From positions 62,001-126,000 of the forward strand of contig NZ_FOLS01000008.1 in the NCBI RefSeq assembly GCF_900112375.1: a stretch of DNA of 64,000 nucleotides. Direction: 5' to 3'. Shown one piece after another: positions 8,255-17,434 of the stretch. Source of the stretch: Pseudomonas citronellolis. GTDB taxonomy: Bacteria > Pseudomonadota > Gammaproteobacteria > Pseudomonadales > Pseudomonadaceae. A program made the translations under genes and the position numbers. The notes under the pieces are model-generated. The model did not search any database, was not told the origin of the DNA, and worked only from the letters and a program-made list of their open reading frames with translations. Each line of letters opens with the position of its first letter. Within the stretch, counting starts at the first letter, position 1.

Positions 8255-9532
8255 ATGAACCCTTCCAACCTGCCCCCGCAGCAATGGCCTGCCGAGCCCA
8301 AGGTACAGTTCGGTCCCTGGGCCTGCGAGCCGCCGCTGGACGAGGAATCCGAAGCGTTCCGCCAGAGCCTGCGCCAGTTCGCCGGCAAGGTCATGCGCCC
8401 CATCGGCCAGGAGCTGGACCGCCTGAGCGCCGAGCAGGTGGCGGCCAAGGGCTCGCGCCTGTACGAATTCTTCGCCGAGTACGACAAGCTCGGCATCAGC
8501 CAGGAACTGCTGGCCAGCCTGAGCGACGAGCAGCGTGCGGTGATGTTCCCGCTGCTGTTCGAGGAACTCGGCTGGGGCGACGCCGGCCTGGCGATTTCCG
8601 CCGGGGTGCGCATGCTGCCGCTGTACATGGCGGCCAAGCTGGGCAACCGGTTCGTGCTCGATGAATATTCCGAGCAGTTGATCGGCTGCTGGGGCATCAC
8701 CGAACCGGACCATGGCAGCGACTCGCTGGACGCCAGCCGGCAGATCTTCCACCCCCAGGGCAGCTATGGCCGGCCCAACTGCGTGGCGCGGGTCAGCGAC
8801 GGGCAACTGGTGATCAACGGGCAGAAATCCGCCTGGGTCTCCAACGGCTGCTCACCAGGCAACCTCTGCGTGCTCTATTGCGCCGCCGACACGCCCAACG
8901 GCCCGGATACCCAGCGCGGTTACTGCGTGGTGGTGCCGACCGACCTGCCGGGTGTGTCCCTCGGCAAGCCGCTGGAGAAGCTCGGCCAGCGTCCGTTGCC
9001 CCAGGGCGAGCTGTACTTCGACAACGTCAAGGTCAGCCTCGACCACGTGCTGGCCGGGCCGGAGGACTACAAGCGCGCCGTCTACGCCATCCATACCGAT
9101 GCCAACCTGCTGATGGCCGCCACCTTCACCGGCGTGGCGCGCTCGGCCTATGACCATGCCCTGGCCTACGCCCACGAACGCAAGCAGGGCGGCCTGCCGA
9201 TCATCCGTCACCAGGACGTGGCGCGCCGGCTGTTCCACATGCTGCGCAAGGTCGAGGCGGCCCAGGCACTGACCCGCCGCGTGGCCCGCTTCAACGCCCT
9301 GGCGCCGGTGCCGGCGCTGCAGGCGGCGATGCTGGCCAAGGTCAGTGCCACCGAGCACGCCTTCGAGGTGGCCAGTGACGCCATCCAGATGTTCGGCGGC
9401 AATGGCCTGACCCGCGAGTATCCGGTGGAGAAGATCTTCCGCGACGCCCGCGCCTCGATGATCGAGGACGGCTGCAACCAGATCCTGGCGATCAAGGGCG
9501 GCTACAACCTGATCAACCCGGAGTGGCTGTGA
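8255..9532 (+). CDS. acyl-CoA dehydrogenase, copy 2 (full length)
   Basis: FAD-dependent acyl-CoA dehydrogenase of 425 aa, the expected family length, starting 11 bases after AGGAG at 8239-8243. It contains the 32 residues missing from copy 1 (starting EFFAEYDKLG, ending FPLLF), the FAD/substrate motif WGITEPDHGSDS, and a C-terminal SMIEDGCNQ where the catalytic base is expected. Its stop overlaps the start of the thiolase gene (ATGA at 9532), so it is translationally coupled to the beta-oxidation-like genes that follow. It probably introduces the alpha,beta double bond into a CoA thioester in this pathway; the acyl chain is unknown. Confidence 0.92.
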   Translation: MNPSNLPPQQWPAEPKVQFGPWACEPPLDEESEAFRQSLRQFAGKVMRPIGQELDRLSAEQVAAKGSRLYEFFAEYDKLGISQELLASLSDEQRAVMFPLLFEELGWGDAGLAISAGVRMLPLYMAAKLGNRFVLDEYSEQLIGCWGITEPDHGSDSLDASRQIFHPQGSYGRPNCVARVSDGQLVINGQKSAWVSNGCSPGNLCVLYCAADTPNGPDTQRGYCVVVPTDLPGVSLGKPLEKLGQRPLPQGELYFDNVKVSLDHVLAGPEDYKRAVYAIHTDANLLMAATFTGVARSAYDHALAYAHERKQGGLPIIRHQDVARRLFHMLRKVEAAQALTRRVARFNALAPVPALQAAMLAKVSATEHAFEVASDAIQMFGGNGLTREYPVEKIFRDARASMIEDGCNQILAIKGGYNLINPEWL

Positions 9533-10806
9533 TGAGCGCCAGCGAACTGGACCAGCAACTGATCCGCAACGCCCGGCAGAACGCCTACGTCATCGGCGTC
9601 GGCATGACCCGCTTCGGCAAGCACCTGGGGCGCAGCCTCAACAGCCTGGCGCGCGAGGCGATCAGGCAGGCGCTGGACGACGCCGGCATCGAGGCGCGCC
9701 AGCTCGAAGCGGCCTGGATGGGCACCGGCGCCGCCCCGGTGATCACCGGCCAGGTGTGCATAGCCGGGCAGGCGGTGCTGCGCGGCCTGGGCGTCGGGCG
9801 CATCCCGGTGGTCAACGTGGAGAACGCCTGCGCCACCGCTTCCACCGCTTTCCAGCAGGCCTGCACCATGGTCACCCACGGCCTGCACGACGTAGTCATC
9901 GCCGCTGGCTACGAGAAGCTCTACCACGAGGACAAGGCGCGCACCTTCTCGGTGTTCGACGGCTGCGTCGACGTGGACGAGCAGGATGCGGTGCTGGGCT
10001 TCCTGCAGGCTGGCCTGCGCCGTTCCGGGGCCCAGGTCGACCTGAGCCAGGCCGGCAAGGACCGCTCGCTGTTCATGGACATCTACGCCACCTGGGCGCG
10101 CGACTACCTGGCCATGGCCGGCGGCGAGCCCCGCCACCTGGCAATGGTCACGGCGAAGAACTCGCGCCACGGCGCGCTCAACCCGCGCGCGCAATTCCAG
10201 GACGTGCTGAGCGTCGAGCAGATCCTCGCCGCGCGCAAGATCGCCGACCCGCTGACCCTGCCGATGTGCTCGCCGATCGGCGACGGCGCGGCGGCAGCGG
10301 TGATCGTCTCCGAGCGTGCGCTGAAGCGCCTGGGTGCGCGCCAGCCGATCCGCGTCGCCGCGTCGATGATCGTCAGCGGCTACGACTACGCCGACGAGCA
10401 CACCCCGGAAGTGGCGCGCTGGGCATCCGAACTGGTCTACCAGGCCGCCGGCGTCGGTCCCCGCGACCTCAGCCTGGTGGAGCTGCACGACGCCTCGTCG
10501 GCCTCCGAGCTCATGTACTACGAGAGCCTCGGCCTGTGTGGCCGGGGCGAGGGCGTGGTGCTGCTGGAGTCCGGCGCCACCGAACTGGGCGGGCGCATCC
10601 CGGTGAGCGTGTCCGGCGGGCTGAACCGCAAGGGCCACCCCATCGGCGCCACCGGCCTGGGCCAGGTGTTCGAGCTGGTCGAGCAACTGCGCGGCAACTG
10701 CGGCGCACGCCAGGTACAGGGCGCCAGCGTCGGCCTGGCGGAGAACGGCGGTGGCTTCATCGGCGCCGATGCCGCCGTGATGAGCATGACCGTACTGACC
10801 CGCTAG
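9532..10806 (+). CDS. thiolase family protein (SCP2/SCP-x type)
   Basis: Thiolase-fold enzyme of 424 aa, expected to cleave a 3-ketoacyl-CoA or an aldol-type CoA adduct. The ATG overlaps the ACAD stop; an in-frame GTG nine bases earlier is less likely. The nucleophile is Cys100 in NVENACATAS. The C-terminal half has LVELHDASSASELMYYE and NRKGHPIGATGLGQ, typical of SCP2-type thiolases with the His of the HD/GHP motifs. The second catalytic Cys of classical thiolases is not evident, as is usual in this subgroup, several members of which pair with other subunits or act in steroid side-chain breakdown. It lies in an operon with ACAD, acyl-CoA synthetase and an oxidoreductase. Confidence 0.88.
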   Translation: MSASELDQQLIRNARQNAYVIGVGMTRFGKHLGRSLNSLAREAIRQALDDAGIEARQLEAAWMGTGAAPVITGQVCIAGQAVLRGLGVGRIPVVNVENACATASTAFQQACTMVTHGLHDVVIAAGYEKLYHEDKARTFSVFDGCVDVDEQDAVLGFLQAGLRRSGAQVDLSQAGKDRSLFMDIYATWARDYLAMAGGEPRHLAMVTAKNSRHGALNPRAQFQDVLSVEQILAARKIADPLTLPMCSPIGDGAAAAVIVSERALKRLGARQPIRVAASMIVSGYDYADEHTPEVARWASELVYQAAGVGPRDLSLVELHDASSASELMYYESLGLCGRGEGVVLLESGATELGGRIPVSVSGGLNRKGHPIGATGLGQVFELVEQLRGNCGARQVQGASVGLAENGGGFIGADAAVMSMTVLTR

Positions 10807-10816
10807 GAGGCACCCC

Positions 10817-12439
10817 ATGCACAACGATTCACTGATCCTGGCCAACGTCATCCGGCGCAAGGCCGAGCAGACCCCGGACCTGGACGTGCTGACCTTCGTC
10901 CACGTCGATGCCGACCAGCAACTGCGCGACTGCACCCGCAGCTATCGCCAGCTGTGGGAGAACGGCCAGCGCATCGCCTCCGGCCTGGACGACGAAGGCA
11001 TGGCCCAGGGCGACGCCTTCGCCCTGATCATGTTCAACCATCCGGAATTCGTCGAGGCCATGGTCGGCTCGTCCATCGCCAACACGGTGTTCGTGCCCAT
11101 CGATGCCCGCGCCTGCGGCGACAAGCTGCAATACCTGCTGGGCTTCTCCGCCTGCCGTGGCGCCATCGTCGCCGACCATGCCCTGGCGGCGGTGCTCGAA
11201 CTGGCCGGGCGCCTGCCGAAGCTGGAATGGCTCTGGGTGCTGGACACCGGCGCCGGCGCGGGCGAGCCGCCGACCCACCGGCGGATCCGCATCCGCGCCC
11301 TGGACGATGTCCTGGACGACCGCGTGCCGGATATCGCCGTGCGCGCCACCGACCTGCAGCAGCCCATGCAACTGCTGTTCACCTCCGGCACCACCGGCAA
11401 CCCCAAGGCCATAGTCGCGCCCTACGCGCGCTTCGCCGCCATCGCCGGCCTCGGCGCCGAGGTGGGCCTGCAGCCGGGCGACCGGCCCTACACGGGCTTG
11501 AGCCTGACCCACGCCAACGCCCAGTGCATCACCCTGGGCAATGCGCTGTTCATGGGCCTGCGGGTGGTCATCAGCCGGCAGTTCACCAAGTCGCGGCTGT
11601 GGGAAATCCTGCGTCGCTACCAATGCACCGTGTTCAACCTGCTGGGCGGCATGACCACCGCCGTGTACTCCGAGCCGCCGCGCCCGGACGATGGCGACAA
11701 TCCGGTGCGCTACGTGTTCAGCGCCGGCATGCCGGCCAGCATCTGGCAGGACTTCGCCCGGCGTTTCAACGTCGAAATCTTCGAGTTCTACGGCACCGCC
11801 GAAGGCGGCCTGGCCCTCAACCCGCCAGGCGCCGGCCCCGTCGGCTCCATCGGCAAGCCGCCTTCGCACCTGCGTTGCGCGATCCTCGACGAGGAGGGCA
11901 ACGAAGTGCCGGCGGGCCAGCGCGGCGAGATCTGCTTCCGCGCCGCCGGCGGCGACGACCATCCGCCGGTGGCCTACCTGAACAACCCGCAGGCGTCCGC
12001 GGCCAAGACCCAGGGGGGCTGGTTCCACTCCGGCGACATCGGGCACAGGGACGAGCAGGGCTGGGTCTACTTCGACTACCGCGACGGCAGCGGTATCCGC
12101 CGCAACGGCGAGTTCATCGACCCGGCGCAGATCGAGAAGGTGATCGCCGAGGCCGAGCAGGTCGCCGACGTGTTCGTCTACGGCCTGCCCACGCCGGCCT
12201 GCGCGCCCGGGGAGAAGGAGGTGGTCGCGGCCGTGGTGCCGCTGCCCGGCCAGCGCCTGGACTGCCGCGAGCTGCTGGCGCACTGCGCCCGCCACCTGCC
12301 GCGCAACCTGCTGCCCAGCCACGTGCAGGTGCTCGATGAAATCCCCAAGACCGCCTCGGAAAAACCCCTCGAACGGGTACTGCGCGAACGCCTCGAAGGC
12401 GAGCTGAGCGCCTGCAGATCACAACAACAAACCGCATGA
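10817..12439 (+). CDS. AMP-forming acyl-CoA synthetase (ANL superfamily)
   Basis: Class I adenylate-forming enzyme of 540 aa, expected to activate a carboxylic acid to its CoA ester through an acyl-AMP. Diagnostic motifs are the P-loop LLFTSGTTGNPKA at about residue 177-190, EFYGTAEGG, and WFHSGDIG followed by the hinge YFDYRDGSG. The C-terminal domain has a Lys in IPKTASEKPLERV, the position of the catalytic lysine. AGGAG (10806-10810) lies 6 bases before the ATG. It probably supplies the CoA substrate for the ACAD and thiolase next to it. The nearest named relatives are CaiC-like carnitine/crotonobetaine CoA ligases, but the substrate cannot be read from the sequence. Confidence 0.9.
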   Translation: MHNDSLILANVIRRKAEQTPDLDVLTFVHVDADQQLRDCTRSYRQLWENGQRIASGLDDEGMAQGDAFALIMFNHPEFVEAMVGSSIANTVFVPIDARACGDKLQYLLGFSACRGAIVADHALAAVLELAGRLPKLEWLWVLDTGAGAGEPPTHRRIRIRALDDVLDDRVPDIAVRATDLQQPMQLLFTSGTTGNPKAIVAPYARFAAIAGLGAEVGLQPGDRPYTGLSLTHANAQCITLGNALFMGLRVVISRQFTKSRLWEILRRYQCTVFNLLGGMTTAVYSEPPRPDDGDNPVRYVFSAGMPASIWQDFARRFNVEIFEFYGTAEGGLALNPPGAGPVGSIGKPPSHLRCAILDEEGNEVPAGQRGEICFRAAGGDDHPPVAYLNNPQASAAKTQGGWFHSGDIGHRDEQGWVYFDYRDGSGIRRNGEFIDPAQIEKVIAEAEQVADVFVYGLPTPACAPGEKEVVAAVVPLPGQRLDCRELLAHCARHLPRNLLPSHVQVLDEIPKTASEKPLERVLRERLEGELSACRSQQQTA

Positions 12440-12454
12440 ACCGGAGAACAACAA
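12423..12454 (+). promoter_or_regulatory. two CA motifs flanking start of oxidoreductase gene
   Basis: AACAACAA occurs at 12423-12430 (end of the synthetase gene) and again at 12447-12454, immediately before ATG 12455 and just after GGAG (12443-12446). Paired AANAANAA motifs across a ribosome-binding site are the strongest Crc/Hfq-like arrangement in the window. Confidence 0.55.
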
Positions 12455-13567
12455 ATGTCTGACATCAAGGTCGTGGTATATGGCGCCAGTGGCTACACCG
12501 GCAAACTGGTTTCCCGCCACCTGGCCGCGCGGGGCATTCCCTTCATCGCCGCCGGGCGCAGCGCGGGGAAGATCCACGAACAGTTCGCTACCCAGCCGGA
12601 ACTGAAGAACGCCCGCTACGAGGTCGTCGAAGTGGCCAACGAGGAAGCGCCGCTGACCGCGTTCCTCGCCGGCAAGAGCGTGGTCTACAACACCGTCGGC
12701 CCGTTCATGCAACTGGCCGAGCCGATGGTGCGCGCGGCGCTGGCCGCCGGCTGCCATTACCTGGACAGCACCGGCGAACAGGACTGGATGCTGTTCCTGC
12801 GCGAGAAATACGCCGCCGCCTACGCCGATCGCGGCGTCCTGCTGATCCCGGCGCTTGCCTTCATGTGGGCCGCCGGCCACCTGGCCGCCGAGGTCTGCCT
12901 GGAAACCCCCGGCGTCGACACCCTGGACCTGGTCTACGTGACCCGCGGCACCACCCCTTCGGTCAGCTCCACGCTGTCGTTCCTGCGCATGTGCTGCCAG
13001 CCGCAGTACTACCTGGCGCAAAAGGAACTGGTGGCCTGGGAGCCGGCCACCGCCTACCAGACCGTTGCGCCGACCTTCCACCAGGTGCTCGACTGCCTGC
13101 CCTGGAGCGGCGGCGGCGAGCCGGTGTGGTACCTCGACGACCCGCGCGTGCGCAACTGCAGCATGCTGGTGAACTTCGGCAACCCCGCGGTGATGAGCAG
13201 CGTGCTGAAGCTGGCCCGCGAGTTCAACGAAGTGCACAGGTTCAAGTCGCCGGAAGAGCAGGAGCAGGTCACCAACGGCTGGGGCCACGAGTGGACGCCG
13301 GTCGAGCCGCCGCGCGAGAACCCGGAGCACTGCCGCGCGGTGATCTCCTGCCACGGCAGCGGCCCGGCCAGCCAGTCCACGGTGATCCTGCAGGGCAACT
13401 GCGGCTACGAGCAGGCCGGCTCGGTGGCGGTGGCCGGGATCGAGCGCATCCTCGCCGGCGAAGTCAGCGCCGCCGGCTTCGTCAGCCCGGCGGCGGCGTT
13501 CGGGGCGCGCTATCTGCTGGCCGCGCTGGAGCGTGACGGCCTGCTCAAGGTGATAGTGCGCAACTGA
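12455..13567 (+). CDS. saccharopine dehydrogenase-like NAD(P)-binding oxidoreductase
   Basis: Protein of 370 aa with an N-terminal Rossmann fold (YGASGYTGKLV, residues 9-19) and GGCHYLDSTGEQ-like second-domain residues near 105 (CHYLDSTGEQDW), as in saccharopine dehydrogenase-like reductases. It is not expected to make lysine, because it lies at the end of an ACAD-thiolase-acyl-CoA synthetase operon. Reduction or oxidation of a CoA-pathway intermediate is more likely. The start is supported by GGAG 8 bases upstream. A strong terminator follows. The substrate is unknown, and family-level assignment is by the Rossmann motif and overall length. Confidence 0.78.
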   Translation: MSDIKVVVYGASGYTGKLVSRHLAARGIPFIAAGRSAGKIHEQFATQPELKNARYEVVEVANEEAPLTAFLAGKSVVYNTVGPFMQLAEPMVRAALAAGCHYLDSTGEQDWMLFLREKYAAAYADRGVLLIPALAFMWAAGHLAAEVCLETPGVDTLDLVYVTRGTTPSVSSTLSFLRMCCQPQYYLAQKELVAWEPATAYQTVAPTFHQVLDCLPWSGGGEPVWYLDDPRVRNCSMLVNFGNPAVMSSVLKLAREFNEVHRFKSPEEQEQVTNGWGHEWTPVEPPRENPEHCRAVISCHGSGPASQSTVILQGNCGYEQAGSVAVAGIERILAGEVSAAGFVSPAAAFGARYLLAALERDGLLKVIVRN

Positions 13568-13590
13568 TCCGCCAGTCGAATCGACGCTTT

Positions 13591-13625
13591 GCGGCGCGGG
13601 GCCTTTGGCCTGCGCCGCTTTTTTT
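13591..13625 (+). terminator. rho-independent terminator
   Basis: Stem GCGGCGC / GCGCCGC with an inner GGCC-TTT-GGCC, followed by seven T. It ends the second ACAD operon. Confidence 0.92.
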
Positions 13626-13639
13626 ACAGGGGATGCGGA

Positions 13640-13780
13640 ATGAACGAACTGCTGAAGACCTTCGGCCTGCACGACGAGGCGGCCCTGGCGACCGCTGCCG
13701 TGCCGTACCCGGCATCCGGCGTCGCCGGGTGGATCAACGGCGCCGAACCCGCCCGCGATGGCGGGCCGGGCGCGCGATGA
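13640..13780 (+). CDS. possible 46-aa small protein
   Basis: Short frame MNELLKTFGLHDEAAL... with AGGGGA (13628-13633) spaced 6 bases before the ATG and codon use like its neighbours. It lies between the terminator and the SDR gene on the same strand, ending 16 bases before the SDR start. No family is recognised. The first 20 residues faintly resemble an SDR N-terminus, so a degenerate SDR fragment or a leader peptide are alternatives. Confidence 0.3.
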   Translation: MNELLKTFGLHDEAALATAAVPYPASGVAGWINGAEPARDGGPGAR

Positions 13781-13796
13781 CCAGGGAGTGAATGCG

Positions 13797-14570
13797 ATGG
13801 GACGTTTGCAAGACAAGGTCTGCCTGGTCACCGGCGCGGCCAGGGGCATCGGGCTGGCGACGGCCGAACTGTTCGCCCGGGAAGGCGCCCGCGTGCTGCT
13901 GACCGATCTCGACCAGGCGGCCGGCCTCGCGGCGGCCAACGCCCTGGGCGGGCAAGGGCTGTCGGTCGGCTTCCTGCAGCAGGATGTCACCGACGAGGCG
14001 CAATGGCGCAAGACGTTCGACTTCTGCGAGCGACTGTTCGGCGGCCTCGACGTACTGGTCAACAACGCCGGCGTGGGGGCTTTCTGCGACGTCGAGCGGA
14101 TGACTCTGGAGCAGTGGCGGCACACCCTCGCCTGCAACCTGGACAGTGTGTTCCTTGGCACGCAGCTGGCCATCGGGCGGATGCGGGCCCGTGGGGGCTC
14201 GATCATCAACGTGGCGTCCATCGAAGGCCTGATCGGCGAACCGCTGGTGCCGGCCTACAACGCCAGCAAGGGCGGCGTGCGCCTGTTCACCCGCTCGGTG
14301 GCGGCGCATTGCGCGCGCCGGGGCTACGCCATCCGCATCAACGCGCTCTGCCCGGGATATGTCGAGACGCCCATGGTGCAAGGCGCGCTGGCGGCGGCGC
14401 CGGACGAGCAGGCGCAGGACATGCTGGCGTACCTGCGGCAGCGCATCCCCATGGGGCGCATGGCCCGCGCCGAGGAAATCGCCAAGGCCATGCTGTTCCT
14501 GGCCAGCGACGACTCCAGCTACATGACCGGCGCGGACCTGGTCGTGGACGGGGGGTACCTCGCGCAATAG
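13797..14570 (+). CDS. classical short-chain dehydrogenase/reductase
   Basis: NAD(P)-dependent oxidoreductase of 257 aa from ATG 13797, chosen because GGGAG (13784-13788) is 8 bases upstream. An in-frame start at 13758 has no Shine-Dalgarno. It has TGAARGIG (cofactor binding, about residue 12), NNAG (about 87), a catalytic Ser in NVASIEG, YNASKGG (Tyr/Lys pair) and PGYVETPM. The cofactor loop begins LLTDLD, and the Asp after the second strand favours NAD. It probably acts as a 3-hydroxyacyl or alcohol dehydrogenase step in the same catabolic route. It is convergent with the LuxR-type regulator, sharing a terminator. Confidence 0.9.
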   Translation: MGRLQDKVCLVTGAARGIGLATAELFAREGARVLLTDLDQAAGLAAANALGGQGLSVGFLQQDVTDEAQWRKTFDFCERLFGGLDVLVNNAGVGAFCDVERMTLEQWRHTLACNLDSVFLGTQLAIGRMRARGGSIINVASIEGLIGEPLVPAYNASKGGVRLFTRSVAAHCARRGYAIRINALCPGYVETPMVQGALAAAPDEQAQDMLAYLRQRIPMGRMARAEEIAKAMLFLASDDSSYMTGADLVVDGGYLAQ

Positions 14571-14586
14571 CGGGCCGGGCGATGCT

Positions 14587-14620
14587 CCCCGGGCGCGCTG
14601 CGCCCGGGGCTTTTCCTCTT
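14587..14620. terminator. bidirectional terminator between SDR and LuxR regulator
   Basis: Perfect 10-bp stem CCCCGGGCGC / GCGCCCGGGG with loop GCT, followed by CTTTTCCTCTTT on the plus strand. It lies between convergent genes. Confidence 0.75.
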
Positions 14621-14634
14621 TGCCTGCGGGGCGC

Positions 14635-17418
14635 TCAGCCCAGGCTCTTGTCGCTGACCAGCTTCTCGCGGCGCGCCTTGTCGATGGCGTGCACGCGGTC
14701 GCTGACGTTGAGCTTGGCGAACAGCTTCTTCAGGTACCACTTCACCGTTTCCGCCGAGATGTTCAGCGCCAGGGCGATGCGCTTGTTCGGCATGCCCTGC
14801 ACCAGCAGGTCGAGGATGTCCTGCTCGCGGCCGCTGAGGTTGTACTCGGACTGCTGGCGGGCCGGCTGCTCCGGCCTGGCCTGCCGGAAGCCGCCGAGGA
14901 CCTGCGCCAGGTGTTCCTCCAGGGCGGAGGAGGGCAGCCTTCCGCTCATTTCCTCCAGCATCCGCTTCGATTCCGGCAGCTCGTCGCACAGGCTGCGCAG
15001 CATCTGGCAGCGGGCGCTGACTTCCAGCAGCGCCAGCAGCGCGTCGGCCCAGGCGGGGTCTTCCAGCTGGTACAGCGCCAGGCAGCGCAACAGCTGTACC
15101 TTGACATGGTAGTCCAGGCGCACGTCGGGTGTCAGGCCCTGCAGCCGCTCCAGTTCGTCCAGCGCCGCCGGGGCCTGGCCCTCGGCCAGGGCGATGCGCG
15201 CCCGCGAGAGGATGGTGAGGACCGGGATATCGAAGGTGCTGCCCATCGCCGCGGGCGTCAGGGCTGCGCCGTATCGGCCCGCCAGGGCGTCCAGCTCGGC
15301 CTGCAGGCGCTTGCCGGTCTGGAGGTCGCCGTCGAGCAGCAGCAGGCGGATGCGCTCGGCCAGGGCCGCGGCGATCGGCCGCTGCAGACCGGTGCTGCGG
15401 CCGAACAGGTGGAGGCGCTCCAGCAGTTCGTAGGCGTCGTCGCCGTTGCCTTGCAGATAGAGCAGGCGCGCCCCCGCCAGCAACGCACGCAGGTAGCTTT
15501 CGAAGAACACCCGCTCGTTCATCACCTCGATGCGGCCGCTGAGCAGGCTCTTCAGGGCGTCGAGGTTGTTGCTCTCGTACAGCGTCTCGGCAAGGTAGCC
15601 GGATACCACGCAGGAGGGCGCCGAGCGCCGGCCGAAGCGTTCGTCCAGGCGGAACAGCGCTTCGTTCAGGCTGGCGGTGGCGCGGGCGAGGTTGCCCTTG
15701 AGGAACTGGATCCAGCCGATGAAGGACTGCCGGTAGGCATAGGTGAGCCCGCGGGTGGCGCTGGGCGGCGGCTCCGGGTGGTGGGCCAGGATATTGGGCA
15801 GGTCGTCGTAGCGCGAGGCACTGGCCAGGGCGTAGATCAGGGCGTTGCAGGCCACCCCGTTGTGGTAGACGTCGCCGCTGGGCGGCCAGTGGTTGAGCAG
15901 TTCCAGGGCGGACAGGCTGTTGCCGCTGAGGGCGTCGAAGGTGCGCAGGCAGACCTGGTACTCGAAAGCGCTGATGCCGCCCTCGATGCCGACCGCCTGT
16001 TGCAGCTCGCGCAGTTCCTGGCGCGCGTTCTGCAGGTGCAGGCCGCCCAGCACCAGGGCCCAGAAGCGGGCGACGCGCAGGTGCCAGCGGCGGGCCAGCT
16101 CCGCCGCCGGCACCTTGTCGGTCCAGGCCAGGATGGTGTTGAAGTCGCCGGTGGCGAGGACGGTCATCACGCAACGGTCGATCAGGTCGTAGGCGCGTTC
16201 TTCGCCCTCCGAGGCGAGGGCGTGGTGCACCGCCTCGACCAGGTGCCCGTGCCGCTCGAACCACAGGCTGGCGCGGTAGTGGAAGGAGGGCAGGTCGATG
16301 GCGTTGAGTTCGCTGCGGCACTCGCGCAGGAAGGCGGAGAGGTTGGAGCGCTGCTGCGGGCCGTCACTGTCCAGCCAGTGCCTGGCGCGCTGGTACAGGT
16401 CGCCGAGGCTGCTCACCACGCGCCGGGCCAGGCGCTGGCGCAGGTGTTCGCCGAACAGCGCATGGAAGCGGTACCACTTCTCGTCGTGGTCCAGCGGCAC
16501 CAGCAGCAGGCCGTCGGCCGCCAGCCCTTCGAGGATGTGCTGCGCGTTACGCACGCCGAGCACTTCCTCGCACAATTCGACGTTGAAGCGATCCAGCACG
16601 GAGAGCTGCAGCAGCAGGTCCTGGGTCTCGCGTGGCAGGTCGCTCAGGGTGTTTTCCAGGATGGTCTCGGCCAGGGGGTAGAGCCCCTTGGCCCAGTCGG
16701 CGAAGTCCGGGTCCTTGCGCTCGTTGGACAGCACCAGCATCTGGATGCCGGCGATCCAGCCCTCGGTGGCTTCGAACAGGGCGCGGCAGGAATCGGCGCT
16801 GACCGGCTCCTTCATCCGTTCGCTGAGAAAGGCCTGGGTCTCGCTCTCGGAGAAGCGCAGGCTGCGCACGTTGAGCTCGTTGCCGCGGCTTTTCTGCCGC
16901 ACGTCCTCCAGGCAGGCCGGCAGCTCGGTGCGCGAGCTGATGACCAGGTGGAAGTTGGCCGGGGCGTATTTCACCATCCGCCCGAGCAGTTCGTGCAGGC
17001 GAGGATTGTCGATGCAGTGGTAGTCGTCGAGGATCAGGTACAGCTCGGCCTCGAACTCGGCCAGCACGTTGACCAGCACGGTGAGGAAGTTGTCCAGGGT
17101 TTCCGGGCGGCCGCGCTCGTAGGTGTCCACCAGTTGCTGCGGCACCGGGCAGTCGGCCTGCTTGAGGGCGGCGACCCAGTAGCCGAGGAACTGGTTTTCC
17201 TCGTTGTCGGTTTCGTCCAGGTTGATCCAGCCGACCTTGTGGCCCTGCTCGATCAGGGTCTTGCGCCATTGCGTCAGCAGCGTGGTCTTGCCGAAGCCGC
17301 CGGGGGCGCGCAGCGGGATCAGCGGCTGGTAGGCGACATTGTTCAGGCGCTCCAGCAGGCGTTGGCGCAACAGCGGGGCGTGGTGGTAGCGCGGTGGCAG
17401 AAGTTTGGTAATCAACAC
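14635..17418 (-). CDS. large LuxR-type (MalT-like, LAL) ATP-dependent regulator
   Basis: Transcription activator of 927 aa. The start is GTG at 17418, giving (M)LITKLLPPR, the normal N-terminus of this family. Residues 38-46 (APGGFGKTT) are a Walker A loop, with a Walker B-like stretch ELYLILDDYH further on. The middle is a long helical-repeat sensor region rich in Leu/Ala, and residues about 860-920 form a LuxR helix-turn-helix (LSGREQDILDLLVQGMPNK, SAETVKWYLKKLFAKL). Such STAND ATPases are activated by an inducer. It lies between the two acyl-CoA gene groups, so it is the likely local activator. A 12-bp dyad and a CA motif precede the start. It is read in the same direction as the NmrA and ACAD genes. 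Confidence 0.93.
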   Translation of the reverse strand: MLITKLLPPRYHHAPLLRQRLLERLNNVAYQPLIPLRAPGGFGKTTLLTQWRKTLIEQGHKVGWINLDETDNEENQFLGYWVAALKQADCPVPQQLVDTYERGRPETLDNFLTVLVNVLAEFEAELYLILDDYHCIDNPRLHELLGRMVKYAPANFHLVISSRTELPACLEDVRQKSRGNELNVRSLRFSESETQAFLSERMKEPVSADSCRALFEATEGWIAGIQMLVLSNERKDPDFADWAKGLYPLAETILENTLSDLPRETQDLLLQLSVLDRFNVELCEEVLGVRNAQHILEGLAADGLLLVPLDHDEKWYRFHALFGEHLRQRLARRVVSSLGDLYQRARHWLDSDGPQQRSNLSAFLRECRSELNAIDLPSFHYRASLWFERHGHLVEAVHHALASEGEERAYDLIDRCVMTVLATGDFNTILAWTDKVPAAELARRWHLRVARFWALVLGGLHLQNARQELRELQQAVGIEGGISAFEYQVCLRTFDALSGNSLSALELLNHWPPSGDVYHNGVACNALIYALASASRYDDLPNILAHHPEPPPSATRGLTYAYRQSFIGWIQFLKGNLARATASLNEALFRLDERFGRRSAPSCVVSGYLAETLYESNNLDALKSLLSGRIEVMNERVFFESYLRALLAGARLLYLQGNGDDAYELLERLHLFGRSTGLQRPIAAALAERIRLLLLDGDLQTGKRLQAELDALAGRYGAALTPAAMGSTFDIPVLTILSRARIALAEGQAPAALDELERLQGLTPDVRLDYHVKVQLLRCLALYQLEDPAWADALLALLEVSARCQMLRSLCDELPESKRMLEEMSGRLPSSALEEHLAQVLGGFRQARPEQPARQQSEYNLSGREQDILDLLVQGMPNKRIALALNISAETVKWYLKKLFAKLNVSDRVHAIDKARREKLVSDKSLG

Positions 17419-17434
17419 GGCTTGGGCCTGCTTA

